DNA from: Cristatella mucedo
Lineage: Eukaryota > Bryozoa > Phylactolaemata > Cristatellidae
Length of the DNA stretch: 64,000 nucleotides
Direction: 5' to 3'
Assembly (NCBI GenBank): GCA_009760855.2
Contig: WPIO01000058.1
Location: 535,001 to 599,000 of the forward strand
Below, piece after piece: positions 23,655 through 34,214 of this stretch. Each line of letters starts with the position of its first letter. Position 1 is the stretch's first letter. The notes beneath the pieces were generated by a model. The model ran no database searches and had not been told where the DNA came from. It saw only the letters and a list, made by a program, of their open reading frames with translations. Position numbers and translations under genes: made by a program.

Positions 23655-26600
23655 ATAGTTCGTATGTAACTGTAATGTATCTCCATCTGTAACTCCATAA
23701 AGCCATACAGACAATGTAGGTATTACGCAGGAGAGTTTTGTATAGTGAACTCACAGGCTAATCGGCTTTCTGTACGCATTCGGTAGCCAAAAGACTTCGT
23801 CTCACGCAACAAACAGAAAGTAGGAGGCATAGCTGAGTCAGGAGAGCAGTTGAGATAGTGAGTAGCATTGAATTGACTCAGGACCACTGAAAAGGATGAG
23901 TCACAGTCGGCGGCAAGAGAGTAGTTTTCGTTGCGTAAGAATTGTGGAAACAAGTTCCACAGCCTAGGACCTGCGGAGCTAAAACCTCTGTCGCTAGCTG
24001 TCTTTAAGCGGAAGAATGGAACAGCTAATTTGTTTTCCATACAGGACCTGAGAGCCCTAGGAGGCTGAAACTGGTGCAGCAGTTCAGCTAGGTACGAAGG
24101 AGCCAAGCCGTATCGGGCCTTGTGGGTCAGCGCAAGAACTTTACTCTGTATCCTTCGATTAACCGACAGCCATCCTACCTTATTCAGCATAGAAAACACG
24201 TGGTAAAACCTCTGGGACTTGAAGACGAGCCTTGCAGCCATATTCATAGCTATTTGCAGTGGCGTAGTAGCTTTCTCTGGTAGCCAAGTCAAAATGGAAT
24301 TACATTAATTAAGCCAGGACAGAACTGAGGAGCTAGTTACCTTCTTTTCAAGCCACTGTGGAAGACAGCTCCTTATACTTTATAGGAATCGGACGTGACG
24401 ATATTTTCAGAGCTCGAGAGCATCAGCCGCTGCTGATCAGCCACTGAAGCGGCCGAAGCGGCGATTAACGCTCAGCCGCTCGCCCTGTCTCTGGACTTTG
24501 ACTACGGGAAGCTGTGGGGGTGAAGCCGAGCAGGCAGAAGCAGAAGGTAGTGGGGGAGCACTCCGCCGCCGCCCAGGCCCTTGGAACTCAGCCGCCCAGG
24601 CCCTCGATAGCGTGTGTGACTGCCTGCGATACTTGCACGCGTGTGCACGCTCGTATGCACGTGCTCGCGCCCGTTGGAAAGTTGCCACGAGTCAGAAATG
24701 GCCGGAGGCCCTTGCAGCTTTGCAAGTTTGGCTGATTGCTTCGTGAAGATGTAGGGTTGGGGTGCCGCAGCTGCTCTCTCAATCAAGCACCCTTATGTAC
24801 TCAATGTATATGCAGCTGCATGCTAGTCAGCTTATCTTACAAGCACCCACATCTGCTTAAGTTATACCACGCGTTGTCGGCTCCAGCTTGCAGCCAGACC
24901 AGGTTGCTTTGTGGATGTGGGCAGTATGTGAGAGATTCTAATGAATGAACGTGGACTTTACCAGAGTTTCCCTTAAGCTGGCCTTTTATGGCTTATTTGG
25001 ACGGTAGTGTCTTAAAGTGTTAAGCGCTGGCAGTGAGTTGCCAATTGTGCTTTACCTGCTGACACTGTGCTTCTACCGCTAACCAAACTTCCATGCTGAC
25101 TGTGTGCATGTCACCCTCTAACCATGTTATTAGTCTTGTTGTTTATTGAGCATGCTGCCACCATCCATTTGATCGTGCTTCTTTTGCAGCAAATTTTAAA
25201 GTGCCTAGAAAGAAATTGAGTTCTCTGAGGGCGCTATATTAAATGCATTACTATTACTATTATTACTATGACAAGCTGTAGAAGCAGTCGTCTGAGCTTT
25301 TACAATTTAGGCAGCTGTCGAAAACGACACCTACATTTCGAGCACATGGTGATGGTCGCACAACAACATCACCTATTGGAAGAACAAAACCTTTTAATCC
25401 AGCCACACGCTTAGGGTTTCCCATGAGCAGCAGTTCGGTTTTATCGTCATTTAGTTTTAAGAAGTTTTCCAACATCTAGGATCGAATGTCAGCAGGGCAA
25501 GCATTCAGTTTATTAGTTGCTGCAGCAGATTCCGACGGTTTGAATGACAAATACAGCTGAGTATCGTCAGCATAAAAGTGATATCCTATTCCACGGGCCT
25601 TAGTCACTTTTCCAAGAGGTTGAGTAAACATGGAGAACTGCAAAGAAACTAGGAAAGACTCTTGTCCACAGGTGACCCGTCTCGTGGGTGAGACCTCACC
25701 GCCACACTTAAACGATTGAACAGGGTCAGACAAGTAGGATTTAAAGCAACCCAGTGCCTCGTCTGCCATGCCGAGAATGGTTCTCAATTGTTCCAGTAGG
25801 ACATCGTGATCAATGGTGTCGAAGGCAGCTGATAGATCTAGCAGAGCTAGGGCGGTGACATTCCCGTCATCTTTACCATATATAATATCATTGTTAACAC
25901 GGAGGAGAGCAGCTTCAGTGGAGTACTGCCTCTTGAATCCCGATTGATACGTTTCAGACATTTAATTCGTTTTAATATGTGCAACCAGCTGCTTAGCGAC
26001 AATTTTTCAACAAACTTTGACGAGAAACGAAGAAGGGAAACTGGGCGATAGTGCGCATGGACCTCTGTATCTACTCCAGGCTTTGTAAGAATGGTCCAGT
26101 GATTGCCGATTTGAAGGAATTGGGTGCGACCCCTTTTTCCGAAGAAGCAATACAAATCTCGGTTATTACACGGCTAAGTTGGTCTGCCAGTGAAGACCAC
26201 AGAGATGATGATATAGGGTCTTCAGAAGACGAGCTGTTTTTACTAGACCTTGTTAAGGTAGCCACATTGCATGCTAAAACCTCGGAAAATCTTTTAAGGA
26301 AGGACACAGGTTGCGATTCCACAATTACTTTACACGGATGGAGCTTTATGGAGCACGAATGTGCATAAGTTTTTTAGTAAAACGGCTGAAAACATTTCGG
26401 CTGAGGCGTTAATATCTGGCGAGTCAGACCTTTCAGCATCGGCCAGTAAATTGTTTACTGTATTTTAAATCTGCTTATAGTCCGAATAGCAGGAATTCAG
26501 TTTTCGAGTGAACAAAAAGGCCCAGGCTTTTTTAAGCTTCCGGATGTGAATTTAAAAGAAGTCTTTGAAATTGACTAGACCTGCATCAGACCCAGATTTC

Positions 26601-27200
26601 TTAAAACGGCGTTCAAGCCTGCGCCTAACACGGCGCATCTTTTGAAGTTTTTTTGTAAATTGATAGGAATCTCCGCTACTCCACGACTCTCACAACAGAA
26701 TGAACGGGAGCATGCTTGTCAAAAGCATTCCTCAGAGTCATGTTCACTGCATCAGTGAATGTATCGAGGCTGTTGGTCGAGTCTGGATGCAGATCAAGAA
26801 GATCTGCACCACAAACCAATTTAAAAAACTTGTCTATGTTAATGCTTTTTAATTTACGTCGCTGGACAAGTTCAATATCACCCTGTACTTACAAGGCAGC
26901 AGGAACAGTGAACGAGACCGAACAATGATCCGAGAGGGTTATCAGACACACGAAATGGTCAAGAGATCTACTCTTATACTACCGACTGCGGCATATCCGT
27001 TCCAGCCTTATTAAGCTGCTACTTCCATGCTTGGTCGAAGTGAAGGATGCTAGCCGGGTGCCATTTATGCCCCAATGCAAATGCATTGACTATTTTATTT
27101 TCCGCGGTCAATGCTTTTTCTTTGTCATTGTAGGAGGTCTGTTTGAGCTATTCCGACAGTTTCGTTATCGAAGTCCACCGATGATCGTCAAATGCTTGCC
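23655..27200 (-). mobile_element. LINE-A, long copy with endonuclease and RT, split by an insertion
   Basis: On the reverse strand, in order: endonuclease remains with TLSDHCSVSFTV (SDH motif of APE-type LINE endonucleases, about 26897-26938), linker, RT with LLDLSAAFDTIDH and intact HFYADDTQLYLSF (25476-25961), and a C-terminal part (23723-24292) with HGLAPSYLAELLHQFQP-like sequence. It ends near 23655 with the family 3' end. Frameshifts separate the blocks. A foreign segment interrupts it at 24402-25268. Family: CR1/L2-like non-LTR retrotransposon. Confidence 0.85.
24402..25268 (+). mobile_element. Insertion inside LINE-A: GC-rich body with a LINE-B 3' tail
   Basis: Splits the 23.6-27.2 kb LINE-A; the host sequence is continuous across it, with a short TGA/TGAC overlap at both edges. 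The first ~360 bp are very GC-rich. From about 25085 the sequence is the LINE-B 3' UTR (ACCATGTTATTAGTCTTGTT), hairpin (AAGAAATTGAGTTCTCTG) and (ATT)n tail. It may be a 5'-chimeric LINE-B insertion or a non-autonomous derivative. The overlapping ORFs at 24437-24786 on both strands look like GC artefacts. Confidence 0.7.
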
Positions 27201-27309
27201 TGGGATTTAGTGCTTAAACCTCTTGCCCTATTAACGCACAACTAGTGTCGAAACAGAGTTAATTAATTTCAGATTGTGGTGTGGAATAGGGGCTTTGCAG
27301 TCAATTGAA

Positions 27310-27450
27310 TGAATGAATACTAGCTGATTTAACAGCCTCTTTTTTGTATAGCGACAGAAAGGCCTTTACGGCTATCACCACCGCTTGCAGTGGCGATAAA
27401 GGATCGCCCACCACAGGATTCGAACCCACGACCTCGGGGCCGAGGTCGTG
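27310..27450 (-). mobile_element. SINE-2 copy ending in a palindrome
   Basis: GCTGATTTAACAGCCTCTTT, GCCTTTACGGCTATCACCAC, CTTGCAGTGGCGATAAAGGA and GGATTCGAACC (reverse complement of box B GGTTCGAATCC). The tRNA head is lost: the sequence turns back on itself at 27427-27450. Confidence 0.8.
27427..27450. repeat. 24-bp palindrome at a SINE-2 truncation
   Basis: Arms CACGACCTCGG and CCGAGGTCGTG around a GG centre. The left arm is the SINE-2 sequence next to box B, so the right arm is its inverted copy. Confidence 0.85.
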
Positions 27451-27874
27451 AAAAGCAATTGTCTGAGACCATGCATACGAAACGTGGCTAACTTTTGTGG
27501 ATGCAATACGAACTGAGACTAGTCTTACGGGCAATGTAAATTAAATCTTCCCGACGAAGATTTGAGAATTATTTCCTATGGATGAGAGTGGATTGTGGTA
27601 TTTGCCTCGGTCATTTCTGGCGCTTGCCGTGCATTGCTGGCGATGGGATGCCACCGCAATGGCTGGAATTTACGTGGGTGCGGACTTAACACAGTGCACT
27701 TTAATAAATTATAACTAAATAAATAATCAATATAAATCAAGCTCCGCAAATCAATTTCTAGTCGTTTTGAGGTTGATTGCAGTAGATCGTAGTATTTCCC
27801 CAGGCCGTAGCGGTCGATTGGAGTGTGTTGCACAAGAATGCCGATCTCAATGCAACTGAAATCTTGTGAGTAAT

Positions 27875-27960
27875 AATAATAATAATAATAATAATTCACT
27901 TGATAAAGCACCCTCAGAGAACTCAATCTCTTTCTAGGCGCTTCGCAGTACACTTTTTAC
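27875..27960 (-). mobile_element. LINE-B 3'-tail fragment
   Basis: (TAA)n followed by CTCAGAGAACTCAATCTCTT and TCTAGGCGCTT, the reverse complement of the LINE-B end. Confidence 0.65.
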
Positions 27961-28282
27961 TGAGAGTACTGTCATATGCAATAAAAAAAGACCTTTTAGA
28001 GCAAGATTTCTTTCGCTGTGATTTTTAATGCAGAGTATTGTGGTATATATCTGCAGATTGTGGTATTGGCTGTGCCACTGCAATCGATTTAAGTAGATAT
28101 TTGTGAGAACGCACTCGGAACGGCACTACACTTTATTAGTACACTTGAAATATAGCATCGTTTTTATATTCCAAACTATTTGGAGCTTATAATAGCCGAA
28201 TTAGTTCATTTAAAGTGGATTTCGGTGGATTGTAGTGAATTTCGATACAAGCCCCAGTCTTTGCAGGTCGTTTGCAAATTCC

Positions 28283-28910
28283 TACACTGACCAACAAGGT
28301 CCACTGCCACGGCTTGGCTCCTCCATACCTAGCTGAGCTGCTGCATCAATTTCAGCCTCCTCGCGCTCTCAGGTCATGTATGGAAAATAAATTAGCTGTT
28401 AAATTCCTCCGCTTAAAGACCGTTGACTACAGACGCTTAGGCTCTGCAGGTCCTAGACTGTGGAATTCGCTTCCACAATTCTTACCCAACGGCATCTGCT
28501 CTCCTGCTGCCGACTATGGCTCATATTTTCCAGCGGTCCTGAGCTGCTACTTCAAAGCTACTCACTACCTCAACTGCTCTCCCGACTCTGCTATTAAATT
28601 AGCTTAAAATTAAATACTAGCTGATTTAACGGCCCCTTTTTTGTACAGCTGCAGAAGAGCCTTTACGGCTATCACCACCGCTTGCAGTGGTGATAAAGGA
28701 TCGCCCACCGCAGGATTCGAACCCACGACTTCGGGGCAGAGGTAGCAACCGCCTTACCTAGTGAGCAATTACGGCTCACTCTGCTATGCTTCTCAATTTC
28801 TCTTTGTTGCGTGAAATGAAGTCTTTTGGCTACCAAATGCGTACCGAAAGCCGCTTAGGCTGTGAGTGCACTATACACAACTCTCTTGCGTAAAACCAAT
28901 ATAGTCTTTG
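28283..28910 (+). mobile_element. LINE-A 3' fragment containing a SINE-2
   Basis: Encodes PYLAELLHQFQPPRALRSCM and ATHYLNCSPDSA. It is interrupted at 28594 and resumes at 28778 with TCTGCTATGCTTCTC through to the family's last codons. The 5' end is truncated. Confidence 0.85.
28595..28777 (-). mobile_element. SINE-2 complete copy with 10-bp target-site duplication
   Basis: 183-bp insertion in LINE-A flanked by ACTCTGCTAT at 28585-28594 and 28778-28787. On the reverse strand: tRNA-like head GTGAGCCGTAATTGCTCACT, box B GGTTCGAATCC, body with TCACCACTGCAAGCGGTGGT, and 3' end GGCCGTTAAATCAGCTAGTA. The duplication defines both ends of the family. Confidence 0.9.
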
Positions 28911-29109
28911 GGGAGTTACAAATGAAGATACATTATATTACGTATGCACAATAATGCGTGAGTGCAACGACATGAAATTTAGTAAGTATACAAACCAGAC
29001 GGTGTAGTACAATATGCAAGCAAAACTTGAGCGCTACCGCCAATATCTGGTGCATTCTAGCTTAATTGGAGTGAATTGCGGTGCCTTGCATTAATTCGTC
29101 GAAATCACT

Positions 29110-30840
29110 ATATAATAATAATAAAAAAAATTGTGTAGGGTCCTTAAAGAATTGAATCCCTATCTAGACTCTTGACATATTCTGTAAAGGAGGCATGATC
29201 AAATGGTTAGTGGTAACATGTACAATGTCGTACAGGAAAATATAGACGGAGTTAACATATGCAGTGTCATCATGCATATATGGTTAGTGGTGAAATGCAC
29301 ACTGTCAGCACGTATAAGCACAAAAAAGCAAGTCACAAATACCCAGCAAATTCTATGCGTAACGGGCGAGTATGTAACTTTTTTTTAATGTGAAGTCAAG
29401 GGATGTCGTGACGTCAGCCAGGAGTGAGTTCCAGGCTTTGGGAGCATACAAACTAAAGGCACTGTCCCTGGAGAATTTGAGGTTGGTTGGAGGCGTAGCT
29501 AAACGATTTGAGCCAACAAGCGGGTGGTACTTTGCATAGGGTGGTGGGGAGTAGTTCTGAAAGGTTGGCTGGAGCAAGAGAATGAAGGATCTACAAGTGA
29601 GTGACATATACTTAAAGCCGATATGCTGCTTGATTGAGAGACAGTGCAAGTTGGCGCGAAGCGGTGTGAAGTGGCAACTTCTACGCTCACGACACATAAG
29701 CTTAACTTCAGAGCTTTACACTAACTGTAAGTGCATGAGTGCACAGATGGGTAAACAAGCAAGCTGCGACCTACAGAAGTTACGACGGTTATTCAATAAT
29801 CAAACTAACAAAGTTTATATGGCCTTGGCCTAGGCTGAGCAGGCCCGAGTTTAAGCATTTTATGGAGCTTAATGTAGGCTGGCTTGGCTGTAGAGGCGAT
29901 GTTGTTGTCTGGTGAAAGGTCACTTTAAAACAGGCCGCCTAGATTTCTTGCCAATGCGACAGGAAAGATTCTGGCTGAGCCAACTTTTGAGAGTTAAGCT
30001 TTCCAATTTCTATGTCACACTTGGTTTTCCAATACCTATTAATTGTTTATATCGTCATTCCATTTGAGAAGTTTCGCTGTCATCCATGTACGTGCGTCAG
30101 CGCTACATGCAGCAAGGGAGTTGAGAGAATTTGACCTGCTGGAGGGGATCAAAGCAAAGGTGCAACTGAGGGTCATGGAAGTGGAAACCTAGCTTGGCGA
30201 CCACATCGGTAAGAGGGAGAGTATAAATTGTGAAAAGAAGCTGACCGAGCACAAAGCCCTGAGGTACCCTGTACGTTAGTGGCTCTTGGGATGATCTTTA
30301 TCCGTTCACATCAAAACTCCAGAGTCTCACACTGAGATGGGACCTGAGCCATTGCAGTGCTGTACCAGTGAAGCCCAGGCGAGATAAGAAGCACTCCAGA
30401 CGGACTTTTGATTAATAGAAAGATAAAGGAAAACAAGCAAAAAGATTTACCAAAGTCTGCATTCCTAAGGTCATTATAAAGCCAAATCAATGTTGACTCT
30501 GTTTAGTTTAGCGGTTAGCTCTAAAACAGAGCGGAATTTAACTTGCTAAGTTCGGAAGTTTCAATATAAGAGTTCAGATGATCTACCAAAACCCGTTCCA
30601 GTGCCTTTGCTAGGAGCAGCAATAGGTAGATTTGTTGGGAGCTGCTGAAGTCCTCTTTGTCTAGTGCTGCTTTGCTATTTAGTGGCCTAACAACAGCGAT
30701 CTTGAAATGTGCTAATCCAAGAACAGAGACTAACGACATGTTAGCAATGCACGAGGGATCAAGAATGCATCAAGAAGATCGAGCGATGAAGCGTCACAGC
30801 GCCGAATAAGGACAGCCGGAATATGGTCTCGAAGACAAGT
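29110..30840 (-). mobile_element. LINE-B, long 5'-truncated copy
   Basis: Reverse strand: 3' tail near 29110, a C-terminal ORF (29353-29697, CRERRSCHFTPLRANLHCL), a diverged middle, RT blocks around 30180-30400 and an N-terminal RT ORF (30521-30739). Multiple frameshifts. Confidence 0.75.
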
Positions 30841-31019
30841 AGTCTTTTTTGACTGGTATATGAATTCAATCCGGCGTCACTTGTGCAGGCCTTGAATACA
30901 TTAAGGTGATGTACGGAACTGATGGAAATGAGTCATTCGGTGGTTTTTACCGAGGGACAAGAGTCGAATGTGGAAGTGAGGATGATACTAACTTCGAGAT
31001 GAGCTCCCAGATTTTGTCT

Positions 31020-31530
31020 TGTCTGTATCTCTGTCTGTAACTCCACAAAGCCACTAAGACTATGTACGCGTTACGCTAGCAAGTTTTGCATTGCTCAATC
31101 ACAGCCTAAGTGGCTTTCGGTACGTATTCGGTAGCCAACAAACTTCATGTCACGAAAAAGAAGAAATTAAGAAGCACAGCTGAGTTCGGAGAGCAGTGAG
31201 ACGGTGAGTAGCATAGAAGTAGCAGTTCACATAGTCTGGAAAGGATGCACGATAGTCGGCAACAGGAGGTAGATATCGTTGCAGAAGAATTGTGGAGGTG
31301 AGCTCCACGGTCTAGAACCTGCACAGCAAAAGCTTCTGACGCCAACGATTTTTAAGTGGAGATATGGAACAGCCAATTGTTGCCCATTGAGGAACCGAGG
31401 GCGCGTAGAGGCTGAAACTAGTGCAGCAGTTCAGCTAGGTATGAAGAGGCCAAGCCGAGGCGAGCCTTTCGGACAAAGTAGCTGGAGAAGCGATCAGCTA
31501 AATCGCCACAAGGATCACTAGGAAAGCAGC
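31020..31530 (-). mobile_element. LINE-A 3' fragment, degenerate
   Basis: Reverse-strand similarity to the LINE-A C-terminal region and 3' end (CTGTATCTCTGTCTGTAACT near 31022), with many indels. Confidence 0.75.
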
Positions 31531-31789
31531 TAACCTGTGAGCGATTACGGGGAGGGTTGATTGTAGACACAATCATTTTTGAATTCTTCGTGTGTGACTT
31601 AACAAATGTTTTTATAGAAGCTAGACATAACCATTGCTAGGATAGATTGCTATGACCTACTCTCTCGTTCTCGTGTGCCTGTCGGTGGACTGTCAGCCCT
31701 GACATTTTTATGCTTTCTCAAGTACTCGCTTAGTATACCAAGCAGATTTAATTGCTGTTGTAAACCCTAGACCATATGGACGAAGGTGC

Positions 31790-32100
31790 GAAGTGGCGTT
31801 AGTTAGTGGTGTAAACTCCTCAAAATATCAGCTAATGTCGTGTTCCAGCATTCTACCGATAGTGACAGCTGGGCAGGAGAATTGGGCAGTGTGGGCGAAG
31901 AGGACAATTTTTTGCGGGTACTATCCATGTCAAGGGTGTACAGGCTTTGCGATTCACAGATGATTCGGGATTTTGAGGAGGGCAAACTGAATGCAGACTG
32001 AATGGGATCCCCATTTGGTCAGATGTTGAACTCGGTAATATAATCGGACGGTTGCTCGCAATTGTGGAGGTATATTTGATCAATAGTGCGACCGTTATTG
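31790..32100 (-). mobile_element. LINE-B linker-region fragment
   Basis: Reverse strand encodes LSVECWNTTLADIL, matching the LINE-B linker (ALVECYNMTLADML). Boundaries are approximate. Confidence 0.5.
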
Positions 32101-32704
32101 TGAGTTGAGTCGAGCACAGGCGTCAAAAAAGAAAAAGAGTCCGTCAGCGCACAAAACTTGGCTCTGAAGGCGTCAGTTGAGTCGTCAAAATGAATGTTAA
32201 AAATTATTACCCATAACGAGGAGAGATCGATTGATAGGGTGAATTACGATCTGAAGTACGATCTGAACCACGCAAGTTCGCAAGTTCCGCCCGACCAATC
32301 AGTGTTCTTAATTGTTCAAGTAAGATATCAGATACGCGGTCGAGCGCTACTTAACTTAGAGATATATCTGGAACCAGATCGGCCACTTATTGCATGGCCC
32401 TTGCCATTCGTTGAACGTGTCCACAGAAATCTTTGGCTAGCCCAATCGACTTTGACTTGTATGATGACGCCAAAGCACGTTTACAGTGCGCAGTAACTAA
32501 TCTGCTGATTATTTTATTCGTTTAAAGCTCTGCAAGGAAATCAGAGTTCCGTTCCTAAAAGCATCTGAATTCCCGGTGATGGCAGGCAGCAATAGAGAAG
32601 CGACTGGCAAGACGCTGCCTATTCTACCAGTTATAGCTACGTGGCCTGTGCTCGTCTTTATGGAAAACAACAATGAGTAGCTCTCGATTTAGAAAACTCA
32701 AATG

Positions 32705-32830
32705 TTCCTAGCGGCTAAAGAGCAAGTGCCACTTTAACTCCACTTGCTACAGGCAATAAAGAATTGCCTGCGGCAGGGATCGATCGTATGACCTGGATCG
32801 GGAATCGCGAGCACTCACTCTGCCTGCCTT
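32705..32830 (-). mobile_element. SINE-2-like copy, diverged
   Basis: CCACTTGCTACAGGCAATAA, AGAATTGCCTGCGGCAGGGA then a mutated box B; the order matches SINE-2. Confidence 0.5.
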
Positions 32831-33109
32831 GAGTGCTACCCTGGGTGCGTAGAAATGGCGATCTTGCTTCCTGTTTCTCGCTTATTGGGTTGTTGCCTCT
32901 CTTCGTTGGCTGCAGAGTGCTCAACACTCATTGTCGTCGAAAGCTAGGCAGGTCTCTAGAGGCGCTAAAAAGGATCAATTCTATGCTAGCTATTAGTGCC
33001 ATTATTTAGCTAGCATGCACGAGTACTCAAGTACCATGCTTAGACAAGGGTGCAAAAGTACACAGAAGGACACTGAGGGCAGCTGTTTAGTTGGACCCCA
33101 GCCACTAAA

Positions 33110-33280
33110 AATATTTGCATGCGAAGTCTGTGCATATGACCTCTAACCATGTTATGCTTGTTTTCATTGAGCACACTGCCACTAACCATTAGATCATGCT
33201 CCCTTTGCAGCAAATGTAAAGTGCCTAGAAAGAGATTAGGTTCTCTGGGGCGCTATACACATTTATTATTATTATTATCA
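33110..33280 (+). mobile_element. LINE-B 3' UTR and tail
   Basis: Ends GCAGCAAATGTAAAGTGCCT, AGAAAGAGATTAGGTTCTCT, GGGGCGCTATACA, then (TTA)n. A clean example of the family terminus. Confidence 0.8.
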
Positions 33281-33479
33281 CCCCTGGCCAGTAATATGCA
33301 CTGAGCAATGCACACGTTCTCTTTGAGGTCCAAACAAGAAAAAACATGGGCAATGGGACGCTATGAAAAAGTACATAGTTCTGGCCCTTAGTCACTATGG
33401 TCGCCGATTTTTGTGACTTGGAAGTGCAAAAATTAAAACTCACATAAACTGAACGATAACTGAGAAAAGATGATCTTCT

Positions 33480-33960
33480 TGAGCCTATTTGATAGATGCC
33501 GTAATCGGAGATGACTCGACCAGTCGGTAGTAACTTTTAGGCTTTGAAAGTACGATGACTGAAGGCACTGTTCCCGAAGAGATTTGAAATCACACTACAT
33601 TGTCCCGAGTCTCAAAAAAGCGGAAGCTTCGACTGAATGCACGATGTAAAATTAATTTAGATAGCCGAAGAAGCTGAATGGATAGACTTACTGGTAGATA
33701 CGAGTTGAGCAGATTGGTGAGACAGAGATAGTGGTAGCTTGTAGATTAATGTAACATGACCGCTGCGACGTTCAAGACAAATAAATCTGCCCATCGAGTG
33801 TCGCTCTAAGTGCAAGTGACTTTTTACACACGCCAAAAGAGTGAGTGACCAGCTACAAAACTCTAGATATAAAATATTGATCACCAGCCAGCTTGAAAGT
33901 CATGTTGTAATCTAAGCATGCTAACAATGTGAAATGTTTCTCAGGTGAAAGTAGGCTTAC
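33480..33960 (-). mobile_element. LINE-B C-terminal fragment
   Basis: Reverse-strand similarity to the LINE-B region just upstream of the 3' UTR (TAGTAACTTTTAGGCTTTGA block, and CLERRSGHVTLI codons). Diverged. Confidence 0.6.
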
Positions 33961-34214
33961 TTGACTTCGGAACTGATTTGCTCATCTATATCAATAGTAA
34001 AAAATTATTTAGCGAGAGGACACCTCTATTTACTGCGGTGTCTGTAGGAGATGCGCTGGTCCACCCGATATGGTGGGCTAGGCTAGCATTTTTGACTAAC
34101 ACTTGGTTCTCCAACTATTATTCGTTAGTTTTTTCGTCATTCAAAATGTTGAGATCCACGTGCAAATATTAGCAAAACATGCTACTTATGAGCAGAACGA
34201 TTTTGAGGTACCAG

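Noticed and set aside
27415-27450. Possible genuine tRNA genes at box B-like sequences
   Set aside because: The same sequence recurs with a common non-tRNA body and no complete cloverleaf, so these are SINE heads.
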